This document shows, in pieces, positions 42,584 to 50,458 of a stretch of DNA of 64,000 bases. Position 1 is the stretch's first letter. The number at the start of each line of letters is the position of its first letter. Both the position numbers and the translations under genes were made by a program. The notes beneath the pieces were generated by a model, which saw only the letters and a program-made list of their open reading frames with translations, had not been told where the DNA came from and searched no databases. The DNA is from Arthrobacter sp. StoSoilB22 (GTDB taxonomy: Bacteria > Actinomycetota > Actinomycetes > Actinomycetales > Micrococcaceae). The DNA is taken from the NCBI RefSeq assembly GCF_019977315.1, contig NZ_AP024652.1:806001-870000 (forward strand). Direction: 5' to 3'.

Positions 42584-42877
42584 TTAGGACTCTTTGCTGA
42601 AGAGGCGTTTGTGAACCTCCGCCTCGCGCTGTGCATACTGGTCCGCCGTGTACGTGTTTGGTGGGCGCTGGCCAGGACCTTCCCAGGTGATGGCGGGCGG
42701 CCACTGGACATTCTTGGCATGCAGCAAGATCGACCCGAGATGTTCCGCGCACACGACGAGGCTTGTGTCATAGACCCGCTCAACAACGAAAGGTCCGGGC
42801 GCATTACAGAAGGTGGATCCGTCCGGGCCATCCGTGTACGCCATGCATTCTGGCGAATTCTCTCTAGTGATTTCCAT
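42584..42877 (-). CDS. Hypothetical prophage protein, 97 aa, Cys/His-containing
   Basis: Starts MEITRENSPECMAYTDGPDG and contains TFCNAPGPFVVE and LVVCAEHLGSILLH; three Cys and a His could bind zinc. ATG 42877 follows TAGGCT plus 7 nt on the minus strand, so leaderless initiation is likely and the longer frame to 42919 is disfavoured. Divergent from the zinc-finger gene at 42954. Confidence 0.6.
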   Translation of the reverse strand: MEITRENSPECMAYTDGPDGSTFCNAPGPFVVERVYDTSLVVCAEHLGSILLHAKNVQWPPAITWEGPGQRPPNTYTADQYAQREAEVHKRLFSKES

Positions 42878-42953
42878 GCTGGCGAGCCTACCTTGGCTGG
42901 TCCTGTTACGCAGGGGCACAGTACCGGTCTTATGTTGCCCCTATACTTCTCGC

Positions 42954-43130
42954 ATGGGGATACTTCCGATTGACCGCATCCGCGCATGGTGGACTGGTAT
43001 GACAACTCCGGGCATCCGTTGCGCTTGGTGCCGCGAGGACCGACTGACATTCAAGTCATCGGGTGGCTATCACTACTGCTCCGAGGCTTGCGCTACAGCC
43101 GACGCTGAGGATCAGCGGGCTTCGTTCTAA
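42954..43130 (+). CDS. Small zinc-finger protein, 58 aa
   Basis: Reads MGILPIDRIRAWWTGMTTPG followed by CAWC and HYCSEAC: a CxxC...CxxxC finger of MYM/FLZ-like appearance that could chelate one zinc. TATACT ends 6 nt before ATG 42954, an excellent leaderless −10. Its 3' end is 8 bp from the convergent tail-fibre gene. Role unknown. Confidence 0.6.
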   Translation: MGILPIDRIRAWWTGMTTPGIRCAWCREDRLTFKSSGGYHYCSEACATADAEDQRASF

Positions 43131-43138
43131 GCAGCAAC

Positions 43139-44575
43139 CTAGCTAATGGTTTCAACCTTGAAGTCGTCCACTGCGAACACCGCGCCGGTTGGGCGCAAGA
43201 TGCCCGCGTAGGCAGATGCTGCGGCAGACGCCGTGGTTACGGATGCCACCTTCACGCCATTGACGTAGAGGCTGTGCGCCGTCCCCGATGAGCGAATAGC
43301 CACCACATCCCCAGCGACAATCGGGAACCTGGCAGTCAACTCCGTACCTGTCGAAATTGAGACAGTTGAGTCAGTCCCGATCCTGGCGTAGATCTGGCTC
43401 GAAGTAGCTAGCGCGGCGCGTCGCGAGATCAGGTTCAGGTCCGCGACAGTCGGGACTTCCTTGACCTTCACAGATACCTGGACGTTGGGCGTCGTAACCG
43501 CGACACCATAGAAGCGCGAGAACGTGTCTGCTCCGTTACGCAGAACACCAGAGGACACCACCATCGATGTGCTCGTGGTTGACGATGTCTCCCACGCCTT
43601 GGCGGTTCCGCCAAGCAGCGCGTCAGTGGAACGTCCAAAGATCGTTCCATCGGTTCCAGTGAAGGTGTCCGATGTGAGGGTAGTCAGCGTCACCACAGGG
43701 TCCGGGGCGGGGGCCGAAAACCGGGCAGGAGGCAGGAACCCAAGCCCATCTTTCACGAACTGCGCAAACAAAGCGTGCCCATCCGCAAGCAGATGCGCCA
43801 AGTCTGCATCCCTGATCCCAAACGGGTCGCTGCCAGGAATCCCAATAGCGGCGAACTCATCGTTGATGTCGAGGAAAGCGACGTTCTTCGGGTCCTCATC
43901 TGCGATTTCGATAAGGACATCCCGGTACGCGGACCACGGCGCGATTGGGACGGCCGTAGGAGACTCAGTCTGGAACTGGTGGATCAGCAGGTGCACAAGC
44001 GGCCCCGGCGTGTCAGCGTTTAGCTGGGCGATGCGGCTCTGCAACCGGGTCTTGTAGTTACTCAGAGTGACTGATCCCGCGTAGTCGTTTGAGCCAACCG
44101 AGTGGACAATCAGCGCTGGGTTCAATGATGCAACCTGAGGGCCGGTGGTATCCGTGATGTAGGTCCCCGCTGATGCCCCAGAGATGCCCATATTCACAAG
44201 GTGAATGCCCGGTGTGGTGGGCGGGGCCGCAAGGGCTTCCGCAAGGGTCAACGGAGTTGCTTGAGCCAACCCACTGGCCATTGGGAACGCCTCTGCGAGC
44301 ATGACACCGAATCGGGTGAACCACCGGGCCGGGATCGTGCCTGACTTACTCCCGGCCATGGTTGAGGAACCAGCGCCGATTACGATAACTGGCGCCGTCT
44401 CTCTGCGGAGCAGCGCGGCCTTGAAGATGCTAAGCGCGGCGAGCCTGTTCTTTGCACCCGCTTCTGATTTGAGGGCATAAGTGGCATTAAGTGCCGTGTC
44501 TTGTAGTCGGTCTGGGATGTGCTTGTTGAAGATCTTGCCGGACCCGTCAAGCGACGGGACTTTCTTGATAGCCAT
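43139..44575 (-). CDS. Tail fibre/tip protein with SGNH-hydrolase (esterase) domain
   Basis: A 478-aa protein. Residues 1-60 resemble phage fibre attachment sequence (GSGKIFNKHIPDRLQ). Residues about 62-285 are an SGNH/GDSL hydrolase: block I GAGSS (68-71), Gly block NMGISGAS, Asn block HSVGSNDY, and the Asp/His block ending ADGHALF. Residues 295-478 are a β-rich jelly-roll-like module with TFTGTDGT and VDDFKVETIS. It probably removes acyl groups from surface glycans during adsorption. The last tail gene of the module. Confidence 0.85.
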   Translation of the reverse strand: MAIKKVPSLDGSGKIFNKHIPDRLQDTALNATYALKSEAGAKNRLAALSIFKAALLRRETAPVIVIGAGSSTMAGSKSGTIPARWFTRFGVMLAEAFPMASGLAQATPLTLAEALAAPPTTPGIHLVNMGISGASAGTYITDTTGPQVASLNPALIVHSVGSNDYAGSVTLSNYKTRLQSRIAQLNADTPGPLVHLLIHQFQTESPTAVPIAPWSAYRDVLIEIADEDPKNVAFLDINDEFAAIGIPGSDPFGIRDADLAHLLADGHALFAQFVKDGLGFLPPARFSAPAPDPVVTLTTLTSDTFTGTDGTIFGRSTDALLGGTAKAWETSSTTSTSMVVSSGVLRNGADTFSRFYGVAVTTPNVQVSVKVKEVPTVADLNLISRRAALATSSQIYARIGTDSTVSISTGTELTARFPIVAGDVVAIRSSGTAHSLYVNGVKVASVTTASAAASAYAGILRPTGAVFAVDDFKVETIS

Positions 44576-44590
44576 AGCGGGTGGCTCCTA

Positions 44591-45091
44591 TCAGGCGGTG
44601 ATGAGCAGGGCGTCAGCGTCAGCAGGATCCACGGCAATGGAACCATCAGACTTGGTGGTGAAAACGAGGGTGTCGGCGTCGGTCGGGTCGAGCGCCACGC
44701 CGCCGCCGGCGGCCGCGAGTGCAGCCAACTCGGCGGCAGCTTGAGCGGCTGCTGCGTTGGAAGCGGAATTTGACGCGGCGGCTTCCGCGCCCTGCGCAGC
44801 TTCCCGCGCTGATACTGCCTCGTCACGCACGCCTTGGAAGCTCGGCTTGGCGACCTTCAAGCCGCCGCCGGACATCTTCACTTGAGGGGAAGTGGTCACG
44901 AATGGCGGTACGAAGGCGTCAGCACTGGACGTGAGCGGGTTCGGTAGGGGCAGCCCGTTCAAGTCCTTCAGCGCCAGCGGGGTGCTCTCACTCTCGTCGT
45001 TCACGTCATAGATAGTGACCGCCGAGTTGGCCGCCCGCTGGAATGTGAACGGGTCAGCGACGAGCTCCGATTCGTACGTGTAGTCAGCCAT
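44591..45091 (-). CDS. Tail fibre/collar-type protein with Ala-rich coiled region
   Basis: A 166-aa protein. N-terminal β part (MADYTYESELVADPFTFQRA), then a heptad-like Ala/Glu-rich helix (about 90-125), and a C-terminal pair of near repeats, GVALDPTDADTLVFTTK and SIAVDPADADALLITA. The layout of a trimeric coiled coil with short β tips suits an adhesin accessory protein. Its ATG overlaps the RBS-proximal end of the holin-like gene upstream. Confidence 0.65.
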   Translation of the reverse strand: MADYTYESELVADPFTFQRAANSAVTIYDVNDESESTPLALKDLNGLPLPNPLTSSADAFVPPFVTTSPQVKMSGGGLKVAKPSFQGVRDEAVSAREAAQGAEAAASNSASNAAAAQAAAELAALAAAGGGVALDPTDADTLVFTTKSDGSIAVDPADADALLITA

Positions 45092-45469
45092 TTATCCTCC
45101 AGGCTCGGCGCGGTGATCTGGGCCGTCGGTCTTGTCGACGTCGGTTGCGGATTGGATGGCGCCAGTGACGCCGAGTTTCTTCCAGGCTTCGCGGTACGCA
45201 GTGCCCGCGACGATGAATACGAGCAGCACTGCGGCGATCCACCCAACGACACTGAACAGTCCGTTGAGCCAGACCCAGACACCAGCCACAGCGACATAGA
45301 AAAGGAATGCAACGATGGACTGCTTGCGGGCGGACCATCGCGTCTGCTGAATGACCGCGATGACCGGCGGCGCAAAGAACGCCACGGCCATCAGCCACAG
45401 GATAGGAGTGCCTAATTCCGCCAGCGCCTTGAGCGCTGCGGGGTCCAGCCCGGGAACAGTGGGGGTCAT
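45092..45469 (-). CDS. Holin-like membrane protein
   Basis: A 125-aa protein with three hydrophobic helices at about 20-40, 50-70 and 72-90 and a charged C-terminus (TDVDKTDGPDHRAEPGG), the usual form of a phage holin. It lies beside the M23 lysin gene within the lysis cassette. A second multi-helix protein (46452-46835) could be the alternative holin or antiholin. Confidence 0.65.
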   Translation of the reverse strand: MTPTVPGLDPAALKALAELGTPILWLMAVAFFAPPVIAVIQQTRWSARKQSIVAFLFYVAVAGVWVWLNGLFSVVGWIAAVLLVFIVAGTAYREAWKKLGVTGAIQSATDVDKTDGPDHRAEPGG

Positions 45470-45472
45470 GGC

Positions 45473-45850
45473 TTAGCCCTCCTTCGTGATCGGGCTGATT
45501 TCGAATGACGGCATGTTGTCCGCGATTGCCCGCTCGATCCGGTCGTAGTCAATGACCACAGCGGCGCCCGTTGCGGTGGCTGCAAGGATTTGCTGCAGGA
45601 TGGCACGGTCTGCGCGTTGGTTCGCCTCGATCCGGGCAAGCGCCTGCGCGTTGAAAGCAAGCTGCCCATAGGCGCTGGTCTTGTACTTGCCCCAATCGAT
45701 TTGCGGGTTCCAAAGGGCATCGACTGGCATCTTCTCGATCTGCTGTTCGATGGACAGCCCGCCCTTCATCTGCGGGCCGCCCTCCACCAGCGCTTCAGGG
45801 GTGAACCTCAAGTAGCGTTCGTTACTCATACCTTCGGGAAGTTTGCTCAT
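45473..45850 (-). CDS. Hypothetical lysis-cassette protein, 125 aa
   Basis: Soluble protein; N-terminus MSKLPEGMSNERYLRFTPEA, long helix in the second half (AFNAQALARIEANQRADRAI), no membrane segment. AAGGA precedes ATG 45850. It sits between lysin and holin in many related phages, but I do not know its function. Confidence 0.7.
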   Translation of the reverse strand: MSKLPEGMSNERYLRFTPEALVEGGPQMKGGLSIEQQIEKMPVDALWNPQIDWGKYKTSAYGQLAFNAQALARIEANQRADRAILQQILAATATGAAVVIDYDRIERAIADNMPSFEISPITKEG

Positions 45851-45861
45851 GGTCTTTTCCT

Positions 45862-46455
45862 TTACGGGAGGGGAATTCCGAGATTGACCAGCACCAACTG
45901 GTCCGGGGTGTAAATGGGCGCCGGTACTGTTTCACCGGCGGACTCGAGGGCGGCGGACTCAAAGAGCTCTTCCGGGTTGCTGCGGCCGTAGTAACGGCTA
46001 TTCAGCACGTAGCCATCACGCAGGATCTCAAAGTGAAGATGCGCGGCCACAGAAGCGCCCGTCGAACCCGACAGGCCGATAACCTGCCCCTCAGTCACCC
46101 ACTGGTCCTTGCTGACCTTCGCGCCACCATCGAGGCAATGGCCATAGATTCCGATGAACGAGCCGTGATCGATCACGTACCCGTAGCCGAAGAAGCTGGG
46201 CAGGATCCACCACGGGTTATCCGCGTACGTCCCGCCGAGCCAGCCCACGTGCAGGACCTTCCCAGAAGTGACCGCGTAGATCTTGGACCCAGACCGTGCG
46301 CCGTAGTCCTGCCCCGTGTGCCCGTCAGGCTGGTAGTTGCCGTACAGCCACACGTAATAGCCCATGCCTGAGTTGGGGTTCGAGTTCGCCACCACACCCG
46401 CGGTCGCTCCGTCGCCGAAATCTTGCGTCAGGGGAGCGTCTACTGGTCGCCTCAT
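45862..46455 (-). CDS. M23-family peptidase, probable endolysin
   Basis: A 197-aa zinc metallopeptidase with HTGQDYG (HxxxD) and HLHFEI (HxH), plus the GYVIDHGSFIGIYGHC strand typical of M23 LytM domains. No signal peptide, so release through a holin fits. Start ATG 46455 overlaps the preceding stop (ATGA 46452-46455); the longer upstream frame is rejected. It would cut peptide cross-links during lysis. Confidence 0.88.
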   Translation of the reverse strand: MRRPVDAPLTQDFGDGATAGVVANSNPNSGMGYYVWLYGNYQPDGHTGQDYGARSGSKIYAVTSGKVLHVGWLGGTYADNPWWILPSFFGYGYVIDHGSFIGIYGHCLDGGAKVSKDQWVTEGQVIGLSGSTGASVAAHLHFEILRDGYVLNSRYYGRSNPEELFESAALESAGETVPAPIYTPDQLVLVNLGIPLP

Positions 46456-46835
46456 TTGCTGTCCTTCCGCTGTGCCCAGTCCGCGTTGATTCGGAGCTGG
46501 AAGAACAGGATGGCCAGGCGGACGGCGGCCACCAGAACGGCGCTGTAAATCACAAGGCGGAAGATCTCCCGCAACGGGGTCGCGCCGAATAGCGCACTCG
46601 TGATGATCAGGATGAACAATGACGCCAGCGAACCGAGCAGCATCATGAGTGCCCGGCCCGTGCGGGTACGCCACCAGTCCGGCGCTGTAACCCAATAGAT
46701 GATCGGCAACGCAACCCAGAACGAACCAGCGATGTAGCCGATGTACAGGCCCGGAATGCCAAGCACCCCGTAAACGGTCAGGGCGGCTGCGGCTACCAAG
46801 GATCCGATAATGCCTCTGATGATGGTCCTCTTCAC
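46452..46835 (-). CDS. Four-helix membrane protein of the lysis region
   Basis: A 127-aa protein with helices at about 7-24, 27-49, 63-83 and 92-112, short loops and a basic end (RINADWAQRKDSK). Overlaps both neighbours by 4 bp. Could be a holin partner or part of tail-related membrane functions; not certain. Confidence 0.65.
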   Translation of the reverse strand: MKRTIIRGIIGSLVAAAALTVYGVLGIPGLYIGYIAGSFWVALPIIYWVTAPDWWRTRTGRALMMLLGSLASLFILIITSALFGATPLREIFRLVIYSAVLVAAVRLAILFFQLRINADWAQRKDSK

Positions 46836-47080
46836 GTGGCCCCTCCCAACTTTCTGACGATTGATGCTTCGATGGCCGGCGCGAACCCGTTACGGATGTT
46901 CACCTGGCGGAGTTCAGAGACCACCTGAGTTGCTTGGACACGTTGTTCTTGTGCGGCCCGGTGCGTTTCCATGGCATGCTCAAGTGCGGCCTCAGCGTCC
47001 GTGTTGTCCACGGGCTCCATCGCGGGCACGTGCCACTCGGCAGCTTTGTTACGTAGCTTCGCGAACCACACGGGCAACAC
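46832..47080 (-). CDS. Small hypothetical phage protein, 82 aa
   Basis: Predicted mostly helical (EAALEHAMETHRAAQEQRVQ heptad region) with no membrane segment. GTG 47080 overlaps the upstream gene by 32 bp; a GTG at 47071 is an alternative start. Similar short helical proteins are frequent between tail and lysis genes of actinophages. Confidence 0.6.
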   Translation of the reverse strand: MLPVWFAKLRNKAAEWHVPAMEPVDNTDAEAALEHAMETHRAAQEQRVQATQVVSELRQVNIRNGFAPAIEASIVRKLGGAT

Positions 47081-47375
47081 CCCCAGCCGCGTTATCCTGA
47101 ATCGCGGTCATGACATGTGCGGAGAACTTCGCAGTCTCAATGAGGTCACCGTTGGTCTTGGCCAGCTCACTGTTGGTTTGATTGGCGAGGTTCGCCGCGG
47201 ACTGCCACAGGTCCCGCTGCTTCACAACTTCGGCATTGTGGTCACGAAGCTCCCGTACCATCTCCGTATGAGCAGCGCGGGTGACCAGCCGATGCGTGAA
47301 CACCAGATAAAACACAGCCAGCGTCGCGGCCACCGGGGATGCGAGCCCCACAACTGCAGGGATTCCATCAATCAC
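47049..47375 (-). CDS. Membrane-anchored coiled-coil phage protein, 108 aa
   Basis: One hydrophobic helix (GLASPVAATLAVFYLVF) followed by a long helix (EMVRELRDHNAEVVKQRDLW), an anchored coiled-coil layout. Start GTG 47375 overlaps the previous TGA (GTGA), the tightest coupling; GTG 47384 is possible. Function unknown; a lysis-associated (spanin-like or holin-like) role is a guess. Confidence 0.6.
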   Translation of the reverse strand: MIDGIPAVVGLASPVAATLAVFYLVFTHRLVTRAAHTEMVRELRDHNAEVVKQRDLWQSAANLANQTNSELAKTNGDLIETAKFSAHVMTAIQDNAAGGVARVVREAT

Positions 47376-48352
47376 AGATTCCACCCCAGTCCGCTGAGCG
47401 GGAACACCATCTCGCCGACAGCCTGCTCGGGAACATTCACGCGGAAGCTCACCCGGATCTCGCCACCTGGCGTGGCCCACATTTGGCACTGCCACAAGCC
47501 AACGATCGTTTGAGGGAACGGGTCACTCTTGACCTTCGGCGCGTATGCCTTATCGAAGGTTGCGATGATGTACGCCGTCTTCGCGTCGTACTTGATGGGG
47601 ACTTTGTTGGCTATACCACCTTCCAAAGCGGCACGCTGGCCGACTCGAGTGACGGCCGCGTCCTTCACCGGCTCGTTGAGGTGGGTTGCCATCTGTCGGT
47701 AGTCGCCGATCAGGGCCAGTGGTGACGGGCCTCGCGTAACGCCCCCGACTGCTACCCAGCCAGGAGTGTCGTTCTCACCCAGCACTCGTTGCCACTGCGT
47801 ATCGCCAACAGTGACCATGGAGCCGACCTGATTGAGGTACTGGCACACCAGAATGTCTTTGGCGTAGATGCCACCGTTGGATGCCCAGCAGCGAAGATCG
47901 ACCACGTCGTCCGGTTGGGTCTGGTTTTCCTTGATCGCCACCAGCGCGATGGGCTGCTCGTCGATTTGTCCGGGGCCGGTTACGCGCGACCCGGAAACGG
48001 CGCGAGTGGAGCCTCCGGGGATAATGACGAACTTTGAGACGCCAGCAGTGGGAGTCCAGTCACGGCGGACCGCCACGGTATCCCAGCGGACGCCAGATGC
48101 CGACGGCGGGAATTGAAGAGTTTCGTTGCCGTCGGTCTCGTCTGTGATGCCGCAGCCCCAGCCACTGCCTTGAGCGATTGAGACTGTTCGGTCTGCGTTG
48201 GCGACGATGCTGACCTTCCAGTCGCCGGGTCCGCTGACTCCGTAGCGTGCGGAGCCGATAGGGGAGTCGGAGTGCGCGTCGCCCCATGCATCTTCGTTGT
48301 AGGGATTCAAAGCGGTTGTGTCATAGCCGTGGCTGATGAACTGCACAGGCAT
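47372..48352 (-). CDS. Minor tail protein, 326 aa
   Basis: β-rich protein with N-terminal MPVQFISHGYDTTALNPYNE and GSGWGCGITDETDG. It follows the Gp37-like tail protein with a 1-bp TGATG overlap and precedes the lysis genes, a place taken by upper baseplate or tip proteins in actinophage tails. Specific role unknown. Confidence 0.7.
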   Translation of the reverse strand: MPVQFISHGYDTTALNPYNEDAWGDAHSDSPIGSARYGVSGPGDWKVSIVANADRTVSIAQGSGWGCGITDETDGNETLQFPPSASGVRWDTVAVRRDWTPTAGVSKFVIIPGGSTRAVSGSRVTGPGQIDEQPIALVAIKENQTQPDDVVDLRCWASNGGIYAKDILVCQYLNQVGSMVTVGDTQWQRVLGENDTPGWVAVGGVTRGPSPLALIGDYRQMATHLNEPVKDAAVTRVGQRAALEGGIANKVPIKYDAKTAYIIATFDKAYAPKVKSDPFPQTIVGLWQCQMWATPGGEIRVSFRVNVPEQAVGEMVFPLSGLGWNL

Positions 48353-49479
48353 CAGATGAGCTCCTGGTTCCGCACGCCCTTAGCGAGGGCGGCAAGTCGC
48401 TGCGCAACGATGCGCGCAGGCTGGTTGGAAATTTCCCCGATGGAGGGTTGGATGCTCGCGTAATCCTTGGAGACCCAGTTGAGGGTGACTTCGCGGATGG
48501 TCTCTGTCATGAGGATCCCGTTGCCCAGGTTCACCGGGACTCGGTCGCCCTCCGTGAACCCGCCGGGCCCGTACTGGAAGATGCCCGTGCCGACTAGGTC
48601 GAGGGAGATCCCGTTCTTGGCGGCAGTTTCGGTGAGCGTCTCGCGGCCGCGATCGTCCATGACGTCTGAGGAGTCGTTATCGCGTGCGTCCCGGAAAACT
48701 TCAGCGCGCATGCCGAACTGGGATTCGCGGGCGGCATCGATGATTTGCCGGAAGTTGCGTTCAGTGCCCTCGCCCTGCCCGCCTATGACGACGCGTGAGC
48801 TCTCCGGCCGCGTCTTTGTCCACGACGCCTTCTTCAGGGTGCGGCCCTTGACCGAGAGTTTCCGTGGGTACAGTTGCGGCTCGTAAACATCCAGCACGAG
48901 CCCAGAGCCGATCTGCCGAACCGTCACGCCGATCCCGGCCGCATCCATGGCCGGGAACATCTTGTCGGCCAGCGGGTGCATCCGGAGAGGCACCCCGCCT
49001 GGCACGACTTCGCCGCGGTGCAGATTCGGGGCAACCGACAGGCCGGGGATGGCCAGCCGCGTGATGCCGTTCTCTGTTATAGCGGTCTTGATGATCGTTT
49101 CCGCGTCGCCCGTGTACGTCCGATACTCGGCGGCGGTCTGGTTGGAGATGGGCGAGCCTGGCACCTGCCAGCCGAGGATGTCCCGGAGGATCCGGAAATC
49201 GTCCTCAACAGTGAAGGTCACCTGTCCCGAGACGCCGTCAGTTTCGCCTGCCTCGCTTACGATGGGGCCTGAGATGAGGTGTCGGCCCTTGAACTTGACC
49301 TTCAGCCTGGTGCCATCGGTCATCAACTCAGGTAGCCTCTCGTGCGCCAAAGGAACGGTGATGTTCAGAGTGGATACGAGGTTGTGCCGGACCGTTGCCG
49401 AGAGTGCTGAAGGATTACCGATCTGGCACCGGAACTGCCGGTCCTTGTCATAAACGGAGACTCGGAAGATGCTCACCAT
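48352..49479 (-). CDS. Gp37-like tail protein (Siphovirus ReqiPepy6 Gp37 family)
   Basis: A 375-aa protein with the features of the actinophage Gp37-like family: N-terminal FRVSVYDKDRQFRCQIG strand set, VPLAHERLPELMTDGTRLKV, and a C-terminal RVPVNLGNGILMTETIREVT segment. It forms part of the tail hub or tip. Located between the distal tail protein and another minor tail protein, the standard position. Confidence 0.8.
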   Translation of the reverse strand: MVSIFRVSVYDKDRQFRCQIGNPSALSATVRHNLVSTLNITVPLAHERLPELMTDGTRLKVKFKGRHLISGPIVSEAGETDGVSGQVTFTVEDDFRILRDILGWQVPGSPISNQTAAEYRTYTGDAETIIKTAITENGITRLAIPGLSVAPNLHRGEVVPGGVPLRMHPLADKMFPAMDAAGIGVTVRQIGSGLVLDVYEPQLYPRKLSVKGRTLKKASWTKTRPESSRVVIGGQGEGTERNFRQIIDAARESQFGMRAEVFRDARDNDSSDVMDDRGRETLTETAAKNGISLDLVGTGIFQYGPGGFTEGDRVPVNLGNGILMTETIREVTLNWVSKDYASIQPSIGEISNQPARIVAQRLAALAKGVRNQELI

Positions 49480-50450
49480 GGCCTCCGATACAAGGTCGGG
49501 AGATAGGCCTCCACAACGCCGGTGCCAGCGAGCGTCAGCGAGAGAGGAACTTGCGACCCAGATGGCACCGGGGGGAAGTCAGCTTCCCCGAGGTCTGCCG
49601 AACGGTCCTCAGGGTTGACCATGTCTTCGCCAATAACCCGCTCGGACGGCTTCTTGCCCTCCGCGCCGGGGGCCACGTCGTACAAGGTGGCGCCAATGCG
49701 GTCAGGATCAGACTCGATCACCAAGCACTTGTTGGCGCCGATAGGGAATGGCACATCGACGATCAGGTCCCCAACGCCAACTGATGCGGTGGTGGTTTCA
49801 CCGTCGATGAACCAGCGAGCGTATGACTCTTCGTCGCCAGGGTTGTCTATCCGCGCCGATGAGATGTCCGCGCCAGAGCCGATGTTGAAAAGGTGCGGCC
49901 CGTTCGGCTCGAAGAACGGAGCGTACTCGCTGTTCTTCCAAGACCGGACAACAGGGTCACCCATCCAGAACGGCTGTTCTGCGACAAAGTTGATGCCGTA
50001 CGTTTGCCAGCCGTACCGGACCGGATCGTAATCGATGCTGTGATCGCCGTCGTCCCGGAAGCGGAGCTCGATGGAACGACGCTTGCCGTCAGGATGCTGC
50101 ACTTCCCAGATGCCCGTGTCTTTGGGGTCCATGCCTTGCCAGAAAGCCCGATCCCGCTCGACCCAGGCCTCAGAACCACCGTCGTGGAAGATATGGATCG
50201 GCCAGAAAGCGCTACGGTCCAGAACCGAAATACCTTCGTGCCGGGATCCTGCGACCGCCGGCGCCTCGGTTGCGTGCCGTTCCGTAGTGATCGAACCAAG
50301 GCCACGCACGCCCGGCATCAGGAACAGACCTGATGCCGGGCTGGTGAGCGGCCACGTGACACCCTTAGCGGTCCACGTCATTCGGAGCCTCGTCCACGGA
50401 CTCACCGCGGGAAGCGGCGGCCGGTACGGGGTCGCGTAACTGATGCCCAT
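49473..50450 (-). CDS. Distal tail (Dit-like) protein
   Basis: A 325-aa protein directly after the tape-measure gene, where Dit proteins lie. N-terminal β domain, then HIFHDGGSEAWVERDRAFWQ and PDGKRRSIELRFRDDGDHSI, and a C-terminal β module rich in acidic residues. It would connect the tail tube to the tip. Overlaps the next gene by 7 bp. Confidence 0.78.
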   Translation of the reverse strand: MGISYATPYRPPLPAVSPWTRLRMTWTAKGVTWPLTSPASGLFLMPGVRGLGSITTERHATEAPAVAGSRHEGISVLDRSAFWPIHIFHDGGSEAWVERDRAFWQGMDPKDTGIWEVQHPDGKRRSIELRFRDDGDHSIDYDPVRYGWQTYGINFVAEQPFWMGDPVVRSWKNSEYAPFFEPNGPHLFNIGSGADISSARIDNPGDEESYARWFIDGETTTASVGVGDLIVDVPFPIGANKCLVIESDPDRIGATLYDVAPGAEGKKPSERVIGEDMVNPEDRSADLGEADFPPVPSGSQVPLSLTLAGTGVVEAYLPTLYRRPW

Positions 50451-50458
50451 TGAGCTCC

